Shown here piece by piece: positions 1 to 6,858 of a stretch of 9,183 nt of DNA (positions are counted from its first letter, which is position 1; each line of letters starts with the position of its first letter). Source of the stretch: JAZGHN01 sp964496725 (GTDB lineage: Bacteria > Chloroflexota > Dehalococcoidia > Dehalococcoidales > E44-bin46); contig CAZCAS010000047.1 in assembly GCA_964496725.1 (NCBI GenBank), positions 1 through 9,183 of the forward strand. The letters are read 5' to 3'. Below the pieces are notes generated by a model. It was not told the origin of the DNA and ran no database searches. It was given only the letters and a program-made list of their open reading frames with translations. Position numbers and translations under genes: made by a program.

Positions 1-359
1 ATGCTATCTGGTCGCCCAGTCGATTTGATGGCTTGGTGGAGCGTCTTCGGGCTTACTTCAGCGGTTACAAAGTAACCTTCCCTGACAGGCTTGACCTGTT
101 GAGTGCTACTCCTTTTCAGCGGGGGGTGTGGGAGGTAACCAGGCGTATATCTTATGGTGAGACCAGGAGTTACGCCTGGGTGGCTCAACAGCTCGGTAAA
201 CCGGGGGCGGCACGAGCGGTGGGACAGGCTTTAGCCAGAAACCCACTTCCTATTATCATCCCCTGCCATCGTGTGTTAGCTAGTGGTGGTGGAGCTGGCG
301 GTTTCAGCGATGGGGTGGAGACAAAGCTCCTGCTTCTTCAGCTGGAGAACTCGGCTTAA
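1..359 (+). CDS. ogt: Methylated-DNA--protein-cysteine methyltransferase (Ogt/MGMT family), 5' end outside window
   Basis: This enzyme repairs O6-alkylguanine (and O4-alkylthymine) by moving the alkyl group irreversibly onto its own cysteine. The frame is open from base 3 to the window edge, so the gene is cut at its 5' end; a TTG at 33 would give 108 codons but has no special support. The visible part is the C-terminal DNA-binding and active-site domain. It shows the family blocks TPFQRGVWE, YGETRSYAWVA, GAARAVGQALARNPLPI and IPCHRV. The acceptor cysteine codon is at 264-266, followed by His-Arg of the PCHR motif, then GGFSDGVETKLLLLQLE. The arginine of GAARAVG corresponds to the family's arginine finger. 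The gene ends with TAA and has no clear terminator; the next promoter starts about 45 bases later. The family call is firm. Whether an N-terminal or Ada-type domain exists upstream cannot be seen. Confidence 0.93.
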   Translation, partial: AIWSPSRFDGLVERLRAYFSGYKVTFPDRLDLLSATPFQRGVWEVTRRISYGETRSYAWVAQQLGKPGAARAVGQALARNPLPIIIPCHRVLASGGGAGGFSDGVETKLLLLQLENSA

Positions 360-405
360 TTTCGGATGAGTTATTTCAAGGTGGGATTATTGTGATTAAG
401 GGGGC

Positions 406-433
406 TTGACAGTAGCTGAGGTGGAGGTATAAT
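406..433 (+). promoter_or_regulatory. Sigma-70-type promoter of the three-gene membrane cluster
   Basis: A perfect TTGACA at 406-411 is separated by 16 bases from a perfect TATAAT at 428-433. The predicted transcription start is near 440, leaving a leader of about 48 bases before the ATG at 488. Both hexamers match the housekeeping consensus exactly, so strong constitutive transcription is expected. No obvious operator repeat overlaps it. Confidence 0.8.
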
Positions 434-487
434 GTTATATTCAATCGGTATTAGCAAATATTGTAGGGATTTGGAGTCCGTTACACA

Positions 488-1030
488 ATGAAGGTAAAGC
501 TGCGGAGCCGCTTTTTATGTCTGGCTATAGGCTGCTTTGTTGGTCTTGTTACCATATTTGCGGTTGATGGCTACATGGGTATCTATGATACCGTTTATGT
601 AACCGTTAGAGAGTATACCCAGAAAATAGAAGCCGCCTACTGGCTACAGCAGCATCCCGAATATGCTCCCGTTCCTGTATCAGGTGAGGGAGATGAAGTC
701 ATTTATTATATATCGGCAAACGTGGGCGACAATGTATCATTCCGCTATGTGATTGAAAACCACCAGTTTTCCGACTATTCCACCCTTGTCCAGTCATCAG
801 TATGGCGGGAGAATGAGAAGGTCATGGATTTGTTTTCCGGGAGTATGTCAATAAAACCTTTCAGTAAGGAGACAGCGGAGTGGAAACTATCAAGCGATGA
901 CCTGGGAATCACTACCTCAACCCAGTATACGGTGAGGATCAGTCATGGAGACATTGAACGGAGGATAATTGTGGACTTCTATTCCCCGGAAGGGTCACCT
1001 TATTCTATCCCCAAAGAAGTTCCGCGTTGA
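488..1030 (+). CDS. Uncharacterised exported protein with one N-terminal membrane segment (180 aa)
   Basis: I do not recognise this protein. It starts with a basic stretch (MKVKLRSR) and a single hydrophobic segment at about residues 8-26. No signal-peptidase site is convincing, so it is probably a membrane anchor with the rest outside the cell. Residues about 40-60 could be helical. From about 70 to 165 the pattern alternates like a beta sandwich (DEVIYYISANVGDNVSFRYVIE, then TQYTVRISHGDIERRIIVDFY), which would fit an Ig-like or CARDB-like fold; that is inference only. The only cysteines (11 and 16) lie in the membrane segment. The ATG at 488 is chosen because GGAG lies at 473-476 and a consensus promoter precedes it. 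It is the first of three closely spaced genes, the next starting within about 20 bases of its stop. Confidence 0.8.
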   Translation: MKVKLRSRFLCLAIGCFVGLVTIFAVDGYMGIYDTVYVTVREYTQKIEAAYWLQQHPEYAPVPVSGEGDEVIYYISANVGDNVSFRYVIENHQFSDYSTLVQSSVWRENEKVMDLFSGSMSIKPFSKETAEWKLSSDDLGITTSTQYTVRISHGDIERRIIVDFYSPEGSPYSIPKEVPR

Positions 1031-1038
1031 GATAAGCC

Positions 1039-1224
1039 ATGGAGCAAAAGATGAGAACCTACATACTTTACGTCGTCGGCACAGTCTCGGCTGTTGCCGG
1101 GATAGGCTATCTGGCGGCGGAGTATGTTAAGTATCTCTCCGAGCCGGGGAAACTGGGCTGTCTTCTTTTGCTGGCGGGCTTATTTGGTTCGCTGGGGAAA
1201 TACTTTGAAGAGATAGGCCGATAA
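1039..1224 (+). CDS. Small two-helix membrane protein (61 or 57 aa), unknown function
   Basis: This is a small hydrophobic protein with two predicted transmembrane helices, at about residues 8-29 (ILYVVGTVSAVAGIGYLAAE) and 36-54 (GKLGCLLLLAGLFGSLG), joined by a short loop. It ends in a short charged tail (KYFEEIGR). I recognise no family. Two starts are possible. The ATG at 1039 has only a poor ribosome site. The in-frame ATG at 1051 sits 6 bases after GGAG at 1041-1044 and is the better-supported start, giving 57 residues. The gene lies between two other membrane-protein genes on the same strand with tiny gaps (8-20 bases before, 1 base after), so it is very probably co-transcribed and perhaps part of the same complex. 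Confidence 0.7.
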   Translation: MEQKMRTYILYVVGTVSAVAGIGYLAAEYVKYLSEPGKLGCLLLLAGLFGSLGKYFEEIGR

Positions 1225-1225
1225 C

Positions 1226-1477
1226 ATGATGATAGCGGTAGCAGTTATTCTATCAGCAGGTTTTGTCGGTTGGTTAATCTGGCGGGCAGTCAAGAAGCAA
1301 CCGATTAAGCTTCATCTGGTAATGTATGGGCTTTCGGCCTTAACCGGCATTTTCTCTCTCGCCTTCTTCATGATGATGGATATACCGACAATAGCCAAAG
1401 TGCTCAGTGCTATTACCTTGGGTGGCGTTTTGATATACTTGGCGTCTCGGCGACAGCAACGCAAGCAGCAGGGTTAG
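1226..1477 (+). CDS. Small three-helix membrane protein (83 aa), unknown function
   Basis: Three hydrophobic segments are visible at about residues 2-20, 30-50 and 54-72, followed by a strongly basic tail (SRRQQRKQQ) that should lie in the cytoplasm. I know no family match. Its ATG begins one base after the stop of the preceding gene (TAACATG), and a second ATG follows immediately. Translation is therefore probably coupled to the gene before it rather than driven by a strong site of its own. It is the last gene of the cluster. Its TAG stop (1475-1477) interlocks with the radC stop on the other strand, leaving no room for a conventional terminator between them. Confidence 0.75.
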   Translation: MMIAVAVILSAGFVGWLIWRAVKKQPIKLHLVMYGLSALTGIFSLAFFMMMDIPTIAKVLSAITLGGVLIYLASRRQQRKQQG

Positions 1478-2250
1478 TCTTGAGGCGGGAATAGTTTTGC
1501 CCGGTATAACCGTCGTTTACCCTCAGCGGTTCCTTTAACCTTCAGATTCAGGAAGTCCAGTTCATATTCCTCAATTAGTCCTTCGCCAGCAAAGCTGAAG
1601 AACTTATTATCGCCTATTATAATGTGGTCCAGCACTCTGATGCGCATAATGCTTCCGGCATAGACTAAATCTCTGGTAACTTCCTTGTCATTCTTGCTGG
1701 GGTTGGGGTTGCCTGAGGGGTGGTTGTGGACAAATATCAGGGAGACGGCATTATGCTTAAGAGCGTCTTCTACTGCCTGGCGGGGGGAGATGACGCTACT
1801 GTTTACCGTGCCCTCGAAGAGGTCGGCTGTTTCAATAATCTGGTTTTGGCTATTCAGGTAAATAACCTTGAATACTTCCTTTCTCAGGTCTCGCATGGAG
1901 TGGTAGAGATAGTCGAAAATCTCTTTGGCGGATTTATAGATGGGCTTCTCCTTAATCTTCTCTTTAAGGAATGCCCTGGCTACTTCTTGTACCAGCTTAA
2001 TACCGAAGGCGGAATGGGGGCCGATTCCTTCAATCTGCTGTAGCTCTTCGGTGGGGGCTTCAAGGGCGCCTCTCAGGCTTTTAAACTTTTTGATGGCTTC
2101 CTTTGCCTGATGCTTGCAGTCTTTGCGGGGAGTGCCCAGACTCAGGAGTAGCTCCACGATTTCATAGTCGTGGAAGCTGTTCAGCCCTCCTTTAATAAAC
2201 CGTTCTCTCAGTCTTTTTCTATGTCCTGCCGAGGTATCACGTGGAGGCAT
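1474..2250 (-). CDS. radC: RadC family JAB/JAMM-domain protein (DNA repair RadC-like, UPF0758)
   Basis: RadC proteins carry a JAMM metal-binding domain. The name comes from an early, later-questioned repair assignment, and the biochemical role is unsettled. Residues 1-100 form the N-terminal helical part with a helix-hairpin-helix (IEGIGPHSAFGI, 73-84) of DNA-binding type. Residues about 105-227 form the JAMM domain. It has Glu125 in KEVFKVIYLN and the zinc signature His175-x-His177-(x10)-Asp188 in VHNHPSGNPNPSKND, so all metal ligands are present. At 258 residues it is longer than the usual 220-230, because of a basic C-terminal tail of about 30 residues (229-258). The ATG at 2250 has a strong AAGGAGG five bases upstream and overlaps the 3' end of dnaE by 14 bases, so the two are one transcription unit. 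Confidence 0.93.
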   Translation of the reverse strand: MPPRDTSAGHRKRLRERFIKGGLNSFHDYEIVELLLSLGTPRKDCKHQAKEAIKKFKSLRGALEAPTEELQQIEGIGPHSAFGIKLVQEVARAFLKEKIKEKPIYKSAKEIFDYLYHSMRDLRKEVFKVIYLNSQNQIIETADLFEGTVNSSVISPRQAVEDALKHNAVSLIFVHNHPSGNPNPSKNDKEVTRDLVYAGSIMRIRVLDHIIIGDNKFFSFAGEGLIEEYELDFLNLKVKGTAEGKRRLYRAKLFPPQD

Positions 2251-5200
2251 TTTGTCCTCCTTGGGCGCTATCGGTTTGCTCCAGCCTTATTCCATCTTCT
2301 CCTACCAGCTCCACCAGTTGATGATGTAGCTCAGGGCAATAATTGGCATACATATTGGATAGCTTGAGTTTTGTTATCTTTCCTTCGCTGATTACCCGCA
2401 GGTTTACCTCATCCTGCCCGGGGAAGTCCTTGAGGGTATCAACTAACCTGTGCAAATGGGCTATGTCACTTGCCTTATCACCGCTCTGAGTGAGGGTTAC
2501 TATCAACCGCTGGTTTTTGACCGGGGCTTCTTCAGTCTCCGCTGGCTCCTCACTGGGTTCGGCACTGGCCACCTCTTCAGCTTGGACTGTTTCAGGCTGG
2601 TGGCGACGCACATTGTCGCAATTTAGTTGCACTCGGTCCTCTCTTAATCTTATTTTTCCTCCAACGAGCAGTATATTCCCTTCTTGCCACAGGTCTTTAG
2701 TATCGGCATAGACATTGGGCCAGACCATAATCTCGATTCTGCCATTGAGGTCTTCCAGAATAGCACTGGCGAATGGTCTTCGGTCTCGGGTAAGGAGGTG
2801 TCGAATCGAGGCTACCATTCCGGCAACCACCACCGTCTGCCCTACAAGTTCAGCATCGATTTGACCACACAGGATGACATCTGGTGAATCAACCTTGCTG
2901 GCGAAGGCGCTGAATGGGTGCTCGGAGAGATATACACCTGTCAGTTCCTTCTCCCAGACTAATCTATCTTTAGTAGAAATGTCTGCATCTTCTAGCTCGA
3001 GACTGGGAAGGGGGATTGGCGTGGTCTCACCCCACAGGTCAAACATGGTAGATTGCCCCGTCTCGCGGAGGTGCTGTTCCCGTTGAGACATGGACAGGAT
3101 GCGGTCAACATTTTGGAGTAAAGTACCGCGGTTGCCCAGAGGGTCTAAAGCCCCAGCCTTAATCAGGGATTCCATCACTCGCTTGTTAACACCGCGGAGG
3201 TCGCTACGGCGGCACAGGTCCTCGATGGACTTGAACTCACCTTCCTTATTGCGCTCGGCGATGATAGGCTCTATAGCTCCAGCCCCTACATTCTTGATGA
3301 CGCTTAGCCCGAAGCGGATGGCAGGAGCATTATCGCCATCTTTTTCTATGGAGAAGCTAACCTGACTGCGATTTATATCAGGCGGTAGCACCGTGATACC
3401 CAGGCGACGGCATTCGGCGACGGCGCTGGCTACCTTTTCTAGCTGGTCGGCGTGGGTAATGAGGAAAGCGGCTATATATTCTGCCGGGTAGTTTGCCTTG
3501 AGATAGGCGGTTTGGTAGGCGATAAGGGCATAGCTTACCGAGTGAGCTTTATTGAAGGCGTAGCCGGCGAAGGGTTCAATGAGAGCAAAGACCGCATTGG
3601 CTACTTCGGTGGAGAATCCCTTCTGCTTAGCGCCGGCGATAAAGCGGCGCTTCTCTTTTTTCATAACATCGTGGATTTTCTTACCCATCGCCTTGCGGAA
3701 GATATCAGCCTGTCCCAGGCTGTAGTCGGCGAGGGTCTGGACGATAAATAGCACCTGCTCCTGATAGACAATCACCCCGTAGGTTTCTTTAAGGATGCTG
3801 GCGAGGGCAGGGTGGGGATATCGAATGGGCTCAATGCCGTGTTTAGCTTTGATGAAGGTGGGGATGTGTTCCATGGGGCCGGGACGATAGAGGGCTATCA
3901 TAGCGGCGATATCACTGAAGGTGGTTGGTTTAAGTTCCTTAATGTAGCGGCGCATGCCTGCTCCCTCTAATTGGAATACCCCGGCGGTTTCTCCTGAGGA
4001 TAGCAGGTTGAAGGTACTGGTATCATCCATGGGCAGATTGTCTAAATCGATGTCAACGCCGCGATTGTGTTGAATAATTTCTTTCGCTTTGCCCAAGATA
4101 GTAAGATTAGCCAGGCCAAGGAAGTCCATTTTGAGTAGTCCAATGTGGGCGACGTCATCCATGCTGAACTGGGTCATAACTGATTCCTGGGCGTTGCCCT
4201 TGCTCACTCTCTGCAGGGGGAGGTACTTGGTGAGGGGCTCCTTTGATATAACCACACCGGCAGCATGGGTGCTGGCGTGACGAACAATCCCCTCTACCTT
4301 TCTTGCGGAATCAACCAGATTTCGGACTACAGTGTCTTCCTTATATATATTATATAGCTCGCCGTTTTCCTCCAGGGCTCTTTTCAGGGTCATGCCCGGG
4401 GCGAAGGGGATAAGTCTGGCGACGCGGTCAACATCGCTGTAGGACATGGCTAAAGCCCGCCCCACGTCCCTGAGGGCTGCTCTCGCTCCCAGTGTGCCGA
4501 AGGTAATAATCTGAGCCACATGGTCCTGTCCGTACTTCTGTGATACATAGGCGATGACCTCATCGCGGCGGTCATCCTCAAAATCTAAATCTATATCGGG
4601 CAGCTCTTTGCGCTCCAGGTTGAGGAAGCGCTCGAAGACCAGCTTGTTTTCGATGGGGTCAATGCCGGTGATGCCCAGGCAATGAAGGACAATGCTGGCA
4701 GCGGCGCTACCCCTAACCCCAAACAGGACGTCGTGCTTTCTGGCGAAGGAGATGATATCCCAAACTACGAGGAAGTAGTTGGCAAATTGTGTCTTCTCTA
4801 TAACCTCCAGCTCATACTGGAGCCGTTGCTTTATCTCCGGGGTAGGGTGGGGGTAATGCTGGGGTAGGCCTTGATGGCAAAGGTCAGCCAGGAACTGGTC
4901 GGCGGTTTTACCTGAGGGCAGCTCTATCTCTGGAAGATGGAGGCGCCCGAATTCCAGCTTCAGGTTGCACTTTCCCGCAATACGCTCAGCGTTCTCTATT
5001 GCCTGCGGGATGTCTCGGTAAAGCTCCTCCATTTCCTGCGGAGCCTTGAGGTAGAAGAAATCGCCCGGCAGCTTTATCCTCTTCTCATCGTAGATAGAGG
5101 AGTTTGTCCCGATACAGAGCAACAGGTCATGGGTTGGTGCGTCCTCTTTGTTGACATAATGAGTATCATTGGTGGCTACCAGCGGGATGCCTAACTCATC

Positions 5201-5767
5201 GCCGATAGAAATGAGAGCCTGGTTTATCTGTTCCAGCTCGGTGATGGGCTGCCTTTGTATTTCCAGGTAGAAATCACCAAACGTTTGCTGATACCATAAC
5301 GCAGCCTGCTTTGCTTCCTCAAGACGTCCTTCCTGGATAAGGCGGGGAATCTCACCACTACTACATGCCGAGAGGGCAATAAGCCCTTGATGATGTTGCT
5401 CGAGGAGTTCTTTGTCTACCCTCGGCCTGTAGTAAAAGCCTTCGAGTTGTGCTCTGGTAGCGAGCTGGATTAGATTGTGGTAGCCCTTCAGGTTTTCGGC
5501 TAGCAGGACAAGATGGTAGTGATTTTTATCGCCGGCGTCGCGGCTGAGGCGACTATTGGGGGCTACATAAACTTCACAGCCGATGATGGGTTTTATCCCT
5601 GCCGCCACCGCTGCCAGGTAGAATTCTATGGTGCCATAGAGGGCACCGTGGTCTGTTATTGCCAGACTATCCATCCCCAGCTCTTTGGCTCGCTTGATGA
5701 GCTGGGGGATACGGCACATACCGTCGAGCAGGCTATATTCCGTGTGAACATGGAGATGAGTGAACAT
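2237..5767 (-). CDS. dnaE: DNA polymerase III alpha subunit (DnaE) with complete PHP site
   Basis: This is the catalytic subunit of the replicative polymerase, 1176 residues from the start chosen here. The PHP domain (about 1-280) opens with HLHVHTEYSLLDG and has the full ligand set seen in active enzymes: His6, His8, Asp15, His40, Glu65, His85, Cys135, Asp201, His203. The polymerase core contains GVRGSAAAS and the catalytic aspartates 393 and 395 in PDIDLDFED and 548 in LKMDFLGL. A putative clamp-binding motif QSTMF lies at 905-909, then an OB fold (about 975-1055), an acidic linker (1062-1082) and a C-terminal domain. The open frame extends 64 codons further upstream, but MFTHLHVH is the normal N-terminus and the only good promoter sits just before it, so 5767 is the start. 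The ribosome site is weak. radC follows with overlap. Confidence 0.97.
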   Translation of the reverse strand: MFTHLHVHTEYSLLDGMCRIPQLIKRAKELGMDSLAITDHGALYGTIEFYLAAVAAGIKPIIGCEVYVAPNSRLSRDAGDKNHYHLVLLAENLKGYHNLIQLATRAQLEGFYYRPRVDKELLEQHHQGLIALSACSSGEIPRLIQEGRLEEAKQAALWYQQTFGDFYLEIQRQPITELEQINQALISIGDELGIPLVATNDTHYVNKEDAPTHDLLLCIGTNSSIYDEKRIKLPGDFFYLKAPQEMEELYRDIPQAIENAERIAGKCNLKLEFGRLHLPEIELPSGKTADQFLADLCHQGLPQHYPHPTPEIKQRLQYELEVIEKTQFANYFLVVWDIISFARKHDVLFGVRGSAAASIVLHCLGITGIDPIENKLVFERFLNLERKELPDIDLDFEDDRRDEVIAYVSQKYGQDHVAQIITFGTLGARAALRDVGRALAMSYSDVDRVARLIPFAPGMTLKRALEENGELYNIYKEDTVVRNLVDSARKVEGIVRHASTHAAGVVISKEPLTKYLPLQRVSKGNAQESVMTQFSMDDVAHIGLLKMDFLGLANLTILGKAKEIIQHNRGVDIDLDNLPMDDTSTFNLLSSGETAGVFQLEGAGMRRYIKELKPTTFSDIAAMIALYRPGPMEHIPTFIKAKHGIEPIRYPHPALASILKETYGVIVYQEQVLFIVQTLADYSLGQADIFRKAMGKKIHDVMKKEKRRFIAGAKQKGFSTEVANAVFALIEPFAGYAFNKAHSVSYALIAYQTAYLKANYPAEYIAAFLITHADQLEKVASAVAECRRLGITVLPPDINRSQVSFSIEKDGDNAPAIRFGLSVIKNVGAGAIEPIIAERNKEGEFKSIEDLCRRSDLRGVNKRVMESLIKAGALDPLGNRGTLLQNVDRILSMSQREQHLRETGQSTMFDLWGETTPIPLPSLELEDADISTKDRLVWEKELTGVYLSEHPFSAFASKVDSPDVILCGQIDAELVGQTVVVAGMVASIRHLLTRDRRPFASAILEDLNGRIEIMVWPNVYADTKDLWQEGNILLVGGKIRLREDRVQLNCDNVRRHQPETVQAEEVASAEPSEEPAETEEAPVKNQRLIVTLTQSGDKASDIAHLHRLVDTLKDFPGQDEVNLRVISEGKITKLKLSNMYANYCPELHHQLVELVGEDGIRLEQTDSAQGGQNAST
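2256..2262 (-). promoter_or_regulatory. Strong ribosome binding site of radC inside dnaE
   Basis: AAGGAGG on the minus strand lies five bases before the radC ATG and inside the last codons of dnaE. Initiation of radC can therefore be both independently strong and coupled to ribosomes terminating on dnaE. It fixes the radC start at 2250. Confidence 0.8.
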
Positions 5768-5792
5768 ACTAACTTCTATCCGCGCTGGCTTC

Positions 5793-5801
5793 ATTATAGC
5801 A
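5793..5801 (-). promoter_or_regulatory. Extended -10 promoter of dnaE-radC
   Basis: The minus strand reads TGCTATAAT at 5801-5793, an exact extended -10 element (TGnTATAAT). I find no convincing -35 hexamer, as is usual for this promoter type. The expected transcription start is near 5786, giving a leader of about 19 bases before the ATG at 5767. Its position rules out the in-frame upstream ATG at 5794, which lies within the -10 box, and so helps fix the dnaE start. Confidence 0.65.
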
Positions 5802-5870
5802 CAGGGCTGGTTTTTGGGGGTATTCTTTTTGGCTTCAACCGTGTAAAATTTAGGGGTCGGGGAATGAAAA

Positions 5871-6566
5871 ATGAGGACTCTTAACACTGTAACCAGGGTG
5901 ATATTTATTTGCTGTTTGCCTCCGCTGCTGGTCTCAGCCGCCATCGCCTTCGAGTTCAATAGCCTCTGGCTCTATAAAACTGGTTTCCAAAAATATAATG
6001 TCAGCCAGACCACAGGCATAGCTGAGACCGAGCTGGAAAAAGCAGCCACGGGGCTAATCAGCTATTTTAACTCGGATGAGGAGTATATTAGCCTGACGGT
6101 GATTAAGGATGGCCAGCCCTTTGAGCTGTTTAATCAGCGGGAGGTGATGCATCTCAAGGATGTTAAGGATTTAGTCCGGCTGGACTATCGGCTGTTGCTG
6201 GGGACGGCGATTTATGTCGGGGCTTATGCCTGGTTTCTGCTTTTTCGGAGGCGGGAGCGACGTCAGCTGGCGCGGAATGTAGTTGTCGGTGGCAGTATCG
6301 CGCTGGGCATGGTAGTCGTCATGGGAGCAGGGGCGACATTCCTCGATTTCGGGCGTCTGTTTACCCAGTTTCACCTCCTCGCTTTTAGCAATGATCTCTG
6401 GATGCTCGACCCCTCTACGGACTACCTGTTAATGCTCTTTCCTGAGGGCTTCTGGTACGACGCCGTTATGTTCTTCGGCATGATAGTTGCTGGGGTGGCG
6501 GGGACTCTGTGTGGGGTGGCTGGGGGATATCTGTGGGCGGCGAGAAGAAGGACTAATAGCAAATAA
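5871..6566 (+). CDS. lit: DUF1461/TIGR01906 integral membrane protein, Lit-like lipoprotein intramolecular transacylase
   Basis: Characterised family members (Lit of Enterococcus and Bacillus) move the sn-2 acyl chain of the lipid anchor onto the N-terminal cysteine of lipoproteins, giving the lyso form. This 231-residue protein has four predicted membrane helices (about 8-28, 105-125, 137-157, 196-225). The outer loop between helices 1 and 2 has the family block REVMHLKDVKDL with His94. The second outer loop has QFHLLAFSNDLWMLDP and LLMLFPEGFWYD with His168. The two histidines are spaced like the pair reported as essential in Lit. A basic cytoplasmic stretch RRRERRQLAR follows helix 2. The ATG at 5871 follows GGGG at 5859-5862 by 8 bases. 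The gene is divergent from dnaE; its own promoter is unclear (TAAAAT at 5844-5849 has no good -35). The family call is strong; the transacylase activity is inferred. Confidence 0.85.
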   Translation: MRTLNTVTRVIFICCLPPLLVSAAIAFEFNSLWLYKTGFQKYNVSQTTGIAETELEKAATGLISYFNSDEEYISLTVIKDGQPFELFNQREVMHLKDVKDLVRLDYRLLLGTAIYVGAYAWFLLFRRRERRQLARNVVVGGSIALGMVVVMGAGATFLDFGRLFTQFHLLAFSNDLWMLDPSTDYLLMLFPEGFWYDAVMFFGMIVAGVAGTLCGVAGGYLWAARRRTNSK

Positions 6567-6714
6567 ACTATTCCTGATGCTTCTGTAAGTTAGGCTCACC
6601 CATCTCATTCTCCCTTAGTCCCCGTTTATTCTTATTTATCGCTTTCCTCAACAGCTTAACAGAACTGTAACATTCTGCCGTTAATATCGTTTCTATATAT
6701 AGGGGAGGAAGGCT

Positions 6715-6858
6715 ATGAGCGAAGCGATATTTAACAGCATCAAGAGGATTTTGTTTCAAGTGAGGTGGCTGGTCATGTCTGACCAGAAGCGGTATGCCTA
6801 CCTGTGGAAGCAGACGAGAGAGGGCTTATGCAGGGAGAGAGCGCGTTATCAGTGGTAA
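6715..6858 (+). CDS. Small basic protein of 47 aa, unknown function
   Basis: I recognise no family. The ORF begins at an ATG five bases after a near-perfect GGAGGAA (6703-6709), one of the best ribosome sites in the window, which is the main reason to believe it. The product begins MSEAIFNSIKRILFQVRWLV, a possible amphipathic or membrane-associated helix, and continues with a very basic, aromatic-rich tail (KRYAYLWKQTREGLCRER). A second in-frame ATG at 6775 has its own GAGGTG at 6763-6768 and would give 27 residues. It lies in an inverted repeat whose arms are CTGGTCA and TGACCAG. No clear promoter is seen, though AT-rich boxes (TAATAT at 6682-6687, TATATA at 6696-6701) precede it. It may be read with lit, about 150 bases upstream. 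Confidence 0.5.
   Translation: MSEAIFNSIKRILFQVRWLVMSDQKRYAYLWKQTREGLCRERARYQW
6769..6786 (+). repeat. Perfect 7-bp inverted repeat around an internal start codon
   Basis: CTGGTCA (6769-6775) and TGACCAG (6780-6786) are separated by TGTC and could form a small RNA hairpin. The in-frame ATG at 6775-6777 straddles the edge of the loop, and a GAGGTG ribosome site lies just before the stem. The hairpin could mask or present an internal start. No T-run follows, so it is not a terminator. Confidence 0.45.

Noticed and set aside
515..540. Possible lipobox AIGC in the 180-residue protein
   Set aside because: The hydrophobic stretch continues past the cysteine and position -3 is Ala, so it looks like a membrane helix rather than a lipoprotein signal.
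5844..5849. TAAAAT as the -10 box of lit
   Set aside because: No -35 match at 16-18 bases, and the resulting leader would start within a few bases of the ribosome site.
5864..5884. Six-codon frame overlapping the lit start as a leader peptide
   Set aside because: Its ATG is only a base or two from the ribosome site, whose spacing fits the lit ATG at 5871.
5768..5959. 64-residue N-terminal extension of DnaE in the open frame
   Set aside because: The family N-terminus is MFTHLHVH, the extension has no family character, and the extended -10 promoter lies inside it.
6656..6672. Imperfect inverted repeat (ACAG-AA-CTGT) upstream of the 47-codon ORF as an operator
   Set aside because: Only four-base arms, no second copy in the window, and no well-placed promoter.
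6568..6759. Minus-strand 63-codon frame
   Set aside because: It needs a TTG start with no ribosome site and lies opposite the better-supported plus-strand small ORF.
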